Assembly: GCF_947258355.1 (NCBI RefSeq) | Contig: NZ_CAMYIC010000062.1 | Span: forward strand, 62,001-126,000 | Length of the DNA: 64,000 nucleotides | DNA from: an uncultured Allomuricauda sp. | Lineage (GTDB): Bacteria; Bacteroidota; Bacteroidia; Flavobacteriales; Flavobacteriaceae | Direction: 5' to 3' | In this document: positions 53,909-61,206 of the stretch, piece after piece | Numbering within the stretch: the stretch's first letter is position 1 | How the letters are laid out: each line of letters opens with the position of its first letter | Program-made: the position numbers and the translations under genes | The notes under the pieces: model-generated | Told to the model about the DNA's origin: nothing | Seen by the model: the letters and a program-made list of their open reading frames with translations, nothing else | Database searches by the model: none

Positions 53909-54018
53909 TGTCACATCGAGCGCAGTCGAGATGTCTTTGAAGGTCGAACTGTCATTTCGTACTTGATACGGAATCCATTGTATAGAATCATGTGGATTCC
54001 TACTTTTACAGGAATGAC
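53909..54018. repeat. Mosaic of dispersed intergenic repeats
   Basis: The first part (53909-53932) carries CATCGAGCGCAGTCGAGATG preceded by TTGTCA; then a truncated copy of the same start (GTCATTTCG), then inverted pairs GGAATCCA/TGGATTCC (53970-53977, 53993-54000) and ATTCCT/AGGAAT ending in AGGAATGACAT. The whole gap between the convergent DUF5916 and aminotransferase genes is repeat-derived and may act as terminator. Confidence 0.7.
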
Positions 54019-54020
54019 AT

Positions 54021-55121
54021 TTAATTTTGTGTGATTTTCTGAAGCGCTTTTATCAAAGCCTCATTCGCCTCAGCGTCACCTATGGTGATTCGAACCTTAC
54101 CGGGAGCGCCAAATTGCGAAACGGGACGAACCATAATGCCTGATTCCATCATTTTATCCGTGAATTCCATTTCGGGCATCGGTGGGTCAATGATGAAAAA
54201 GTTGGCTTGACTCGGCCAGTATTTAATACCTAATTCATCGAATGCTTTGGAAATAAAAGCCCTGCCTTCCAAAACGGTTTTCACTGTTGCTGTAATGAAC
54301 TCGTTGTCGTTCAAAGCTCCTATAGCAGCCTCAATGGAAGTCAACGGTAGCAAAAAGGGTTTATGGATCAAGCGCACATAATTGGCAATGGTAGGTGTGG
54401 TATAACCGTACCCGATACGTTGCCCAGCAAGTCCATAGGTTTTGGAAAAACTGTTGAGTCCGATGACATTGTGCCCCTCCAAAACATAGGGCAATGCCGT
54501 AACATAATCGTCAGCATCTGCAAAATGACGATAGACTTCATCGAATACCACAAGAATATTTTTTGGTACGCGTGCTATAAAATTGTCCATCACGGATTTT
54601 GGAATGTATGTTCCCGTTGGATTGTTGGGACTGGTCAAGAAAATGACCTTGGTCTTCTCGTTGATCGCATTTAAAATACCTTCCACATCCAAATCGTAGT
54701 TTGGGGCCAAAAGTGGAATATCTACCTGATGGGCGCCATACCATCTCGAAAAAACGGAGTAGGGCAGGAAACAGGGATTGGAAAAAATCACTTCATCGCC
54801 TTCGTTGATAAAAGCCCTGAGCAGCATATCGATTACCTCCGAACCACTATTTCCACATAGAAACTGGTCAGCTGTCAGTTGATTACCAAAATCTTTGATC
54901 AAAGCTTCCCGTAAACGAATATCCGTCTGGTCGGGGTAGATATCAATGTTGTCCAAGGCCGCTTTCATCGCTGCAACGGCCTTTGGCGATGCACCCAAGG
55001 GATTTTCGTTGGAGGACAGTTTGTATATTTTCTTATTGGTCGGGGGAATATTTTTTCCGCCTTTGTATACTTCCTTGGGCACCAAATGGGCCTTGAAAAT
55101 GGATGTGATGTCTTTCTTCAT
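54021..55121 (-). CDS. Class I/II aminotransferase (HisC-like), probable aromatic aminotransferase of tyrosine breakdown
   Basis: A 366-residue fold-type I aminotransferase with LSSNENPLGASP at the N-terminus, SPNNPTGTYIP in the centre and the PLP lysine in NSFSKTYGLAGQRIGYG. It is closest in pattern to histidinol-phosphate aminotransferases, but it lies at the end of the tyrosine catabolic operon and no his genes are near, so it may provide 4-hydroxyphenylpyruvate from tyrosine. Start: ATG at 55121; the frame continues upstream to 55226 across the flavin reductase gene, which is not credible. Gap to that gene is four bases. Confidence 0.82.
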   Translation of the reverse strand: MKKDITSIFKAHLVPKEVYKGGKNIPPTNKKIYKLSSNENPLGASPKAVAAMKAALDNIDIYPDQTDIRLREALIKDFGNQLTADQFLCGNSGSEVIDMLLRAFINEGDEVIFSNPCFLPYSVFSRWYGAHQVDIPLLAPNYDLDVEGILNAINEKTKVIFLTSPNNPTGTYIPKSVMDNFIARVPKNILVVFDEVYRHFADADDYVTALPYVLEGHNVIGLNSFSKTYGLAGQRIGYGYTTPTIANYVRLIHKPFLLPLTSIEAAIGALNDNEFITATVKTVLEGRAFISKAFDELGIKYWPSQANFFIIDPPMPEMEFTDKMMESGIMVRPVSQFGAPGKVRITIGDAEANEALIKALQKITQN

Positions 55122-55125
55122 AATA

Positions 55126-55995
55126 TTATAAACTCTCCGCAAACAATAAATACGCCATCGCCTTTTCTGTATCACCACCTTCCAAAACTTGTTTGGCCAA
55201 GGTGTGTAATTCGTTTTTGGAGACATTTTCTACTCCTTCGTTAGCTATGATGGTTTTAATATCTGCTGTGGAGGGAACGCTTTCCAAATTTCCCAATCGG
55301 CCTAAATTGTTTCCCGTAAGCACATTGCTCTCACGGATGCCCTTAGGCAATGCATCCACGCCAATTCCATGTGTTCGGATGGGTTTTGGAATTTCGAATA
55401 AGGATTCTTTTATGGCCCGGATGTACCAATTGCCACCCATGCGGCCTACCAAATCCAATTTTTCGGTGTCCAGCACACCATCTGTTAAGTATTCATCGTT
55501 GATATGAATCATGTCCACTTGGGCGATGATCAAGTTTCCGGCCCCAGGAATTTGACCCAATTCAACTACTTCCAAAACCCTGCATTCGAAAGAAACAGGA
55601 GCTTCGCCCACGCGAGGTGGTTTTACTTTTACGCTAGGTACTTGTGTAAACCCAGCTTTTACAAATTCGTTCACGCCTTTGTTGTATGCCGTACTGGAGA
55701 GCGACATCTGCTCCGCCATTTTGTGGTTCACCACGTTGATGACCACTTCGGGTACTTCCACCACATTTTGGTGGGTATGTTTTAGTGAATTGTCCCTGCC
55801 ACTTCGTGTTGGGGAAAACACCATCACTGGCGGATTGGAACTAAAAACATTGAAAAAACTGTACGGGCTCAAGTTTATGTTACCTTCCCCATCTACCGTG
55901 CTGGCAAAGCAAATAGGCCTTGGTGCCACAGCAGTAGATAGAATACTGTACAATTCTGGTTGAGGTATGGTGGTTGGGTCTAAGGTCTTGATCAT
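55126..55995 (-). CDS. Flavin reductase-like FMN-binding protein
   Basis: A 289-residue protein starting MIKTLDPTTIPQPELYSIL. The FMN-binding split-barrel has PRPICFASTVDGEGNINLSPYSFFNVFSSNPP, followed by a region with VSFECRVLEVV. A C-terminal helical extension (about 220-289) is not part of the core. It resembles flavin reductase/HpaC-type proteins that supply reduced flavin, but no monooxygenase partner is visible. A longer frame to 56097 passes through an intergenic repeat and is discarded. It is cotranscribed with the tyrosine genes on both sides. Confidence 0.82.
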   Translation of the reverse strand: MIKTLDPTTIPQPELYSILSTAVAPRPICFASTVDGEGNINLSPYSFFNVFSSNPPVMVFSPTRSGRDNSLKHTHQNVVEVPEVVINVVNHKMAEQMSLSSTAYNKGVNEFVKAGFTQVPSVKVKPPRVGEAPVSFECRVLEVVELGQIPGAGNLIIAQVDMIHINDEYLTDGVLDTEKLDLVGRMGGNWYIRAIKESLFEIPKPIRTHGIGVDALPKGIRESNVLTGNNLGRLGNLESVPSTADIKTIIANEGVENVSKNELHTLAKQVLEGGDTEKAMAYLLFAESL

Positions 55996-56014
55996 TAGGT
56001 TTATTTTTATTTTA

Positions 56015-56081
56015 TCATATCGAGCGCAGTCGAGATAGGGTTTGATTTCAGATGACATTTCGACTGCGCTCAATGTGACAC
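56015..56081. repeat. Inverted pair of dispersed repeats forming a long hairpin
   Basis: GAGCGCAGTCGA (56022-56033) and its perfect complement TCGACTGCGCTC (56060-56071) are separated by 26 bases. Each lies in a copy of the TGTCA..TCGAGCGCAGTCGAGA element, facing each other. It is located between fahA and the flavin reductase gene inside the operon. Confidence 0.78.
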
Positions 56082-56093
56082 CTGAAAAAATAT

Positions 56094-57317
56094 TCATTCT
56101 TTGCAGGGCAACACTTTGGTGGTCACTTCGCCAAATCCGACCCTAATTTCGCCATCTTGGGCAAAACCACTTAGGGTTACAGTGTCGCCATCTTCAATAA
56201 ATTTTCGTTCGCTTCCATCTTTTAGTTTGATGGGTTTTGTACCTCCCCAAGACAATTCCAACATAGAACCAAAACTGTTTTCTTCCTTACCGGAAATGGT
56301 TCCGGAGGCCATTATATCACCAATGTTGATGTTACAACCATTAACGGTATGATGTGCCAATTGCTGGGCCATATTCCAATACATATACTTGAAATTGCTA
56401 AAGCAAACTTTTGATTCATCACTGTTCTCAGGTCGGATACCAACCTCTAGGTTGATATCATAGTTCTTTTCGCCTTCATACTTTAGATAGGGCAATACTT
56501 CTGGCTCTTGTGTGGGGCCACTTATCCTGAAGGGCTCCAAAGCTTCCAAAGTCACCACCCATGGAGAAATGGATGATGCAAAATTTTTGGCCAAGAATGG
56601 TCCGAGTGGCACATACTCCCACTTTTGAATATCACGGGCCGACCAATCATTGAACAGTACCAGACCGAAAATGTAATCTTCAGCATCTTTTGTTGAAACG
56701 GATTCGCCCAATTGGGTGTCCTTTCCGCAGATAAATCCTATCTCGAGTTCAAAATCCAAACGTTTTGTTGGGCCAAAAACAGGTGACTCAGCACCATTGG
56801 GCATGGTTTGACCTTTGGGTCGATGAATGGGTTGTCCGCTCACGATAATGGAACTTGCCCTACCGTGATACCCCACAGGAATGTGTTTCCAATTGGGCAA
56901 AAGGGCGTTTTCTGGGTCGCGGAACATTTTGCCAACATTGGTGGCATGCTCCAAACTAGAATAAAAATCGGTATAGTCCCCGACTGCTACGGGCATATGC
57001 ATTTGCGCCTCGGACTGCTTTACGAAGAGTTCCGGCTTTCCGGCCAAAATAGAATTATCGTCTTTCAGCCAATATTGAATCTTTTTACGGACACGTGTGG
57101 TGATTTCTTTCCCGAGAGAGATAAAATCATTCAAGGTGTCTTTTTCCAGCAAAGCTGTATTGAAGTCGAACACATCCAATTCGGCCACAGCGGCCAAATC
57201 CAAAATGTGGTCACCAATGGCAACGCCTACCCGTGGGCTCCTGTCCTGTGTGGAAAAAATCCCGAAAGGGATATTGTGAATCGAAAAATCTGAGTTTTCA
57301 GGTATTTCTATAATCAT
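56094..57317 (-). CDS. fahA: Fumarylacetoacetase
   Basis: A 407-residue FAH. The N-terminal SH3-like domain is followed by the catalytic domain with the metal site in DFYSSLEHATNVG, DFELEIGFICG and FNDWSARDIQKWEY. It hydrolyses fumarylacetoacetate to fumarate and acetoacetate, the final step of tyrosine breakdown. The gene follows hmgA with a gap of 102 bases that contains a repeat pair; the order hppD-hmgA-fahA fits the pathway. Confidence 0.96.
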   Translation of the reverse strand: MIIEIPENSDFSIHNIPFGIFSTQDRSPRVGVAIGDHILDLAAVAELDVFDFNTALLEKDTLNDFISLGKEITTRVRKKIQYWLKDDNSILAGKPELFVKQSEAQMHMPVAVGDYTDFYSSLEHATNVGKMFRDPENALLPNWKHIPVGYHGRASSIIVSGQPIHRPKGQTMPNGAESPVFGPTKRLDFELEIGFICGKDTQLGESVSTKDAEDYIFGLVLFNDWSARDIQKWEYVPLGPFLAKNFASSISPWVVTLEALEPFRISGPTQEPEVLPYLKYEGEKNYDINLEVGIRPENSDESKVCFSNFKYMYWNMAQQLAHHTVNGCNINIGDIMASGTISGKEENSFGSMLELSWGGTKPIKLKDGSERKFIEDGDTVTLSGFAQDGEIRVGFGEVTTKVLPCKE

Positions 57318-57330
57318 TGAATGTTGTATA

Positions 57331-57400
57331 TGTCAGCTCGAGCGCACTCGAGAGCTTGATAGATAAGCCTTCTTTTCTCGACTGCGCTCGAAATGACAGA
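57331..57400. repeat. Pair of dispersed repeats between hmgA and fahA
   Basis: TGTCAGCTCGAGCGCACTCG (57331-57350) and the opposed copy TTCTCGACTGCGCTCGAAAT (57374-57393) followed by GACAG. The facing copies can pair (GAGCGCA with TGCGCTC) to form a hairpin in the operon message. Confidence 0.78.
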
Positions 57401-57419
57401 AGGCAATAATCAATTCATT

Positions 57420-58577
57420 TTACTCTAACCAAGATTTATAATACTTGCCATCATCAATTTTGAGAGCATTCTCTGTTACTTGAAGTGGTTTAAAGGTATC
57501 GATCATCACTGCGAGTTCTTCCGTTCCCTTTTTACCGATACTTGCTTCATATGTGCCAGGGTGCGGTCCATGGGGAATACCTGCTGGGTGTAAGGAAATA
57601 TATCCTGGTCCAATTCCTGTTCGGCTCATAAAATCACCGTCCACGTAGTAAAGTACCTCATCCGAATCTATATTGGAATGATTGTATGGTGCGGGAATCG
57701 CTTTGGGGTGATAATCGTACAATCTTGGACAGAACGAACAAACTACAAAAGCACCTGTTTCAAAAGTTTGATGCACTGGTGGCGGTTGGTGTACGCGACC
57801 TGTTATCGGTTCAAAATTATGGATGGAAAATCCGTATGGATAGTTGTACCCGTCCCATCCCACTACATCAAAAGGATGTGTGGCGTAAACAAGTTGGTGC
57901 AACATGCCCTGCTTTTTGATTTTCATCAAAAACTCGCCCTTTTCATCAAAAGTTTCGAGGTCCTGTGGCAATTTATAGTCCCGCTCGCAGAAAGGGGAGT
58001 GTTCCAAAAGTTGCCCAAACCAGTTGCGATATCGTTTTGGGGTATAAATGGGGTGGAAGGATTCGGCATACAATATGCGATTGTCCTCCGTATCAAATTC
58101 TATTTGATAGATCATCCCACGGGGAATGATGAGGTAATCCCCATACTCAAAAGGAATGTTTCCCAAAAAGGTCTTCAACGTTCCCGAACCTTTGTGGATA
58201 AATAGCATTTCGTCCGCATCGGCATTTTTGTAAAAATAATCCGTAAGGGATTTTTTGGGTGCTGCCAGTCCCACATGAACATCATTGTTGACCAATAGTG
58301 GTTCTCGAGCCTCCAAGAAGTCATCTTTTGGGGCTACATCAAAACCGATGAATTTTCTACTGGCAATGTTTTTTTCAACTGCAATTTTTGGACTCACGTC
58401 CAAGGCTTTTCCAATTTCCTTGACTTGTGTGGGTCTATGTACATGATAGGAAAGTGAAGACATTCCATCAAAACCGATAGTACCAAAAAGCTGCTCGTAA
58501 TAGAGACCGCCATTGGATTTCTCGAATTGGGTATGCCGTTTTTGTGGAATTTTCCCGAGTTTATGATAGATAGGCAT
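57420..58577 (-). CDS. hmgA: Homogentisate 1,2-dioxygenase
   Basis: A 385-residue cupin-type dioxygenase. Recognisable parts are MPIYHKLGKIPQKRHTQF at the N-terminus, GDYLIIPRGMIYQIEF and the C-terminal HPAGIPHGPHPGTYEASIG, which carries the Fe-binding His-x5-Glu-type set. It opens homogentisate to maleylacetoacetate using O2. It is slightly shorter than the human-type enzyme (about 440 residues), as in other Bacteroidetes. It stands between hppD (79 bases upstream) and fahA. Confidence 0.94.
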   Translation of the reverse strand: MPIYHKLGKIPQKRHTQFEKSNGGLYYEQLFGTIGFDGMSSLSYHVHRPTQVKEIGKALDVSPKIAVEKNIASRKFIGFDVAPKDDFLEAREPLLVNNDVHVGLAAPKKSLTDYFYKNADADEMLFIHKGSGTLKTFLGNIPFEYGDYLIIPRGMIYQIEFDTEDNRILYAESFHPIYTPKRYRNWFGQLLEHSPFCERDYKLPQDLETFDEKGEFLMKIKKQGMLHQLVYATHPFDVVGWDGYNYPYGFSIHNFEPITGRVHQPPPVHQTFETGAFVVCSFCPRLYDYHPKAIPAPYNHSNIDSDEVLYYVDGDFMSRTGIGPGYISLHPAGIPHGPHPGTYEASIGKKGTEELAVMIDTFKPLQVTENALKIDDGKYYKSWLE

Positions 58578-58602
58578 TGCTTAAGTTTTAAGTCAAAAAT
58601 TA

Positions 58603-58636
58603 TAAGTATTGGGTACGGATTCGTACCCAATACTTA
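58603..58636 (-). terminator. Strong hairpin between hppD and hmgA
   Basis: A perfect 15-bp stem (arms TAAGTATTGGGTACG at 58603-58617 and its complement at 58622-58636) with a GATT loop. On the minus strand it is followed by ATAATTTTTGAC, with a short T run after five bases. It may partially terminate the operon after hppD, or protect the hppD mRNA end. Confidence 0.6.
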
Positions 58637-58656
58637 ACACTCTGAAGTTACAATTT

Positions 58657-59790
58657 TTAGTGCAATGTGCCACGAAGCTCTTGCTCACGCTCTATGGCCT
58701 CGAACAACGCTTTAAAGTTTCCTTTTCCAAACGATTGTGCACCTTTTCTTTGGATGATTTCGAAGAACATCGTTGGTCTGGGTTCCACAGGCTTCGTAAA
58801 GATTTGCAACAAATAGCCTTCATCGTCACGGTCCACCAAAATGCCCAATTCTTTCAATGGAGCAATGTCCTCGTCAATTTCACCAACACGATCGGTAACC
58901 GCATCATAATACGTGGCGGGTACTCTCAAGAATTCTACTCCACGACTTCTAAGATCACGAACGGTTTGGATAATATCGTCTGTGGCCACAGCGATGTGTT
59001 GTACACCTTCATCTTCATAAAAATCCAAGTATTCCTCCACTTGTGATTTTTTCTGACCTTCGGCCGGTTCGTTTATCGGAAATTTTATTCTTCCATTTCC
59101 GTTGCTCATTACCTTGCTCATCAAGGCAGTGTACTCGGTGGAAATATCCTTGTCGTCAAAAGAAAGAATGTTTTTAAAGCCCAATACATCTTCGTAAAAT
59201 TTCACCCAGTGGTTCATCTTGTTCCATCCTACGTTGCCTACCATATGGTCCACGAATTTTAGTCCTGTGGGTTCAGGGTTGTAATCGGGTGTTTCCCATT
59301 TTTTGAAACCTGGTAAGAAAGTTCCATTGTAATCTTTGCGTTCCACAAAGATATGTACGGTCTCACCGTAGGTATAAATTCCGGCACGGACCACCTTGCC
59401 ATCTTTATCTTCCTCAACTCGAGGTTCCATATAAGATGTGGCACCACGTTCCATGGCGTTGTTGTAAGCTATGGTTGCATCGTCGACCCATAGGGCAACA
59501 ACTTTGACACCATCACCATGCTTATCGATGTGTTTGCCGATTTCGGTACCACTTTTAAGTGGGGAAGTAAGGACTAATCGGATTTTATCCTGAACCACAA
59601 CATAGCTTTCACGGTCCTTAAGTCCGGTTTCCAGACCTGCTTGAGCATAGGATTGAAATCCAAAAGCTGATTTATAGTAATGTGCCGCTTGTTTGGAATT
59701 GCCCACATATAATTCTACATAGTCGGTCCCATTTATGGGCATAAAATCTTCGGAAGTATTTGCGTTTTTTGGAAGTGTTGATGTCTCCAT
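58657..59790 (-). CDS. hppD: 4-hydroxyphenylpyruvate dioxygenase
   Basis: A 377-residue vicinal-oxygen-chelate enzyme in two domains. The Fe(II) ligands of the C-terminal domain are visible as FVDHMVGNV (His), GVQHIAVATDD (His) and MFFEIIQRKG (Glu). It converts 4-hydroxyphenylpyruvate to homogentisate using O2. It is the first gene of the minus-strand tyrosine operon, with the MarR gene divergent and a perfect palindrome in the gap. A TATTTTTG -7 element on the minus strand lies at 59839-59846. Confidence 0.96.
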   Translation of the reverse strand: METSTLPKNANTSEDFMPINGTDYVELYVGNSKQAAHYYKSAFGFQSYAQAGLETGLKDRESYVVVQDKIRLVLTSPLKSGTEIGKHIDKHGDGVKVVALWVDDATIAYNNAMERGATSYMEPRVEEDKDGKVVRAGIYTYGETVHIFVERKDYNGTFLPGFKKWETPDYNPEPTGLKFVDHMVGNVGWNKMNHWVKFYEDVLGFKNILSFDDKDISTEYTALMSKVMSNGNGRIKFPINEPAEGQKKSQVEEYLDFYEDEGVQHIAVATDDIIQTVRDLRSRGVEFLRVPATYYDAVTDRVGEIDEDIAPLKELGILVDRDDEGYLLQIFTKPVEPRPTMFFEIIQRKGAQSFGKGNFKALFEAIEREQELRGTLH

Positions 59791-59876
59791 GATTTATTCT
59801 GTTTTTTATTGTTCAGTTCTATTTTGTTGCATCAACAACAAAAATAATAATTTTGAGATACGAAAACGATTTTGCC

Positions 59877-59892
59877 AACTCAAATTTGAGTT
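59877..59892. promoter_or_regulatory. Perfect 16-bp palindrome, probable MarR operator
   Basis: AACTCAAATTTGAGTT is identical to its reverse complement and lies between divergent hppD and the marR-like gene, close to both predicted -7 elements (TATTTTTG on the minus strand at 59839-59846 and TATTTTTG on the plus strand at 59943-59950). Size and symmetry fit MarR-family operators; binding is inferred. Confidence 0.7.
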
Positions 59893-59968
59893 AAAATTTA
59901 AGTAGTGGTGTATTCATTTCTACCTTACAAAATCGGAATCCCTATTTTTGTGGCTATTCTTAAAGCAA

Positions 59969-60415
59969 ATGCTCAACCGTATCGACGAAATACAGGGTAT
60001 GGGGTTCCACTTGGATTTGGTGCTCCGAAAGATTCAAAAAGCCTATTTGCGCAAGTTTGATGAGCTTGGTGTGGATACGACCATTGAGCAATGGGTGATT
60101 CTTTACCAAATCCATCAATTGGGGGAGAATGCCAGTCAGCGGGATATTGTGAATGAGAACTTTCGTAACCGGGCCACTACCTCAAGGGTTATTGGAGGGT
60201 TGGAGCGCAAAGGCTGGATATCCAAGACCCGTTTTGATGGCGACCAAAAGCGTTTTAAATTGGAATTGACCCCGAAGGGTCAGGAGATATTGGATATTAC
60301 CCTTCCCAGTGCCCTGGCTTTGAGAAAACTAGCAATTAAAGACGTTGACGACTCCGAATTCGAAACCTTTTTAAAAGTTTTGGATAAAATTGGGAAGAAC
60401 TACGAGGAGAACTAG
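59969..60415 (+). CDS. MarR family transcriptional regulator
   Basis: A 148-residue winged-helix protein: starts MLNRIDEIQGMGFHLDLVLRK, has the recognition region SQRDIVNENFRNRATTSRVIGGLERKGWI and the wing KTRFDGDQKRFKLELTPKG. The ATG at 59969 is preferred over a TTG at 59948 that falls inside a -7 element. Divergence from hppD with a shared palindrome suggests control of tyrosine catabolism, perhaps relieved by homogentisate or 4-hydroxyphenylpyruvate; the ligand is not known. It overlaps the convergent TauE gene by four bases. Confidence 0.88.
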   Translation: MLNRIDEIQGMGFHLDLVLRKIQKAYLRKFDELGVDTTIEQWVILYQIHQLGENASQRDIVNENFRNRATTSRVIGGLERKGWISKTRFDGDQKRFKLELTPKGQEILDITLPSALALRKLAIKDVDDSEFETFLKVLDKIGKNYEEN

Positions 60416-61149
60416 CCCAAATGGTCAAATCCCAACTTGGTAATGGTGGCCAATCCTATCAACAAAATTAATATCAAACTAATTTTCCTGAATTTGTCCT
60501 GCGGGATGTAATGTAGTATTCTTTTCCCTAAATAAGTACCCACTAAACCAATCGCAAATAAGAAAGGTAGATAGGTCAGCTCTTGTTTTCCGATATATCC
60601 ATTTTCGTAGTATACAAAGGTTCGCGAAAAATCAATTAGAAAATCAATAAAGGCAGAGGTGGCAATGAACGCACTTTTTTCCAAGTTAAATGCAGCCATG
60701 GTTAACCCCCGGATAGCACCACCTGTTCCTAAAAGCCCAGCAGAGAAACCCGATAGTGCCCCTCCGATAATGGAGTTTCTTTTATTGGGAAGTACAATGA
60801 TTTCAGTTTTAATCAAAAAAAGTAGACTAAAGACAACCAGGAATATACCCAATACAATTTCCAATGCACCGCTATCCACAATTTTGGATAGAAAACCACC
60901 GACAATAACAAAAATTACGGAAGGAACACCGATGTAAAGCAGTAGTTTCTTATCCAATCCTTTTTTGAAGAGAAAAATTTTGCTGACGTTGCTGGATAGA
61001 TGAAAGATGGCCGTCATGCCGAGAACCGAGTAAAAATCAAAATAAAAATTTCCAAGCGGCACAAAAAATACGGAGGAACCAAAACCTCCAATGGTGCCAA
61101 CGATTTCAGCTACCAAAGCCAATATGAGAAAAATGTAGCTTATTTTCAT
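60412..61149 (-). CDS. TauE/SafE family sulfite exporter-like permease
   Basis: A 245-residue membrane protein with about seven or eight helices. The repeat signatures AEIVGTIGGFGSSVFFVPL and LSGFSAGLLGTGGAIRGLTMA, each with Gly-rich turns, are those of the TauE/SafE family. Such proteins export sulfoacetate, sulfite or other organic anions; the substrate is unknown. It lies next to the GH2 gene on the same strand (gap 57 bases), without a clear functional link. Confidence 0.85.
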   Translation of the reverse strand: MKISYIFLILALVAEIVGTIGGFGSSVFFVPLGNFYFDFYSVLGMTAIFHLSSNVSKIFLFKKGLDKKLLLYIGVPSVIFVIVGGFLSKIVDSGALEIVLGIFLVVFSLLFLIKTEIIVLPNKRNSIIGGALSGFSAGLLGTGGAIRGLTMAAFNLEKSAFIATSAFIDFLIDFSRTFVYYENGYIGKQELTYLPFLFAIGLVGTYLGKRILHYIPQDKFRKISLILILLIGLATITKLGFDHLG

Positions 61150-61206
61150 GACTTAACGATTCCTAGAAAAAGAAAGGTACTCTTTTAATGTTATTTATTT
61201 CCTGAT

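Noticed and set aside
55122..55226. Longer N-terminus of the aminotransferase
   Set aside because: It would overlap the upstream flavin reductase gene by about 100 bases; ATG at 55121 suits the operon.
55996..56097. Longer N-terminus of the flavin reductase-like protein
   Set aside because: The added residues are translated from the dispersed repeat pair; the ATG at 55995 starts the typical sequence.
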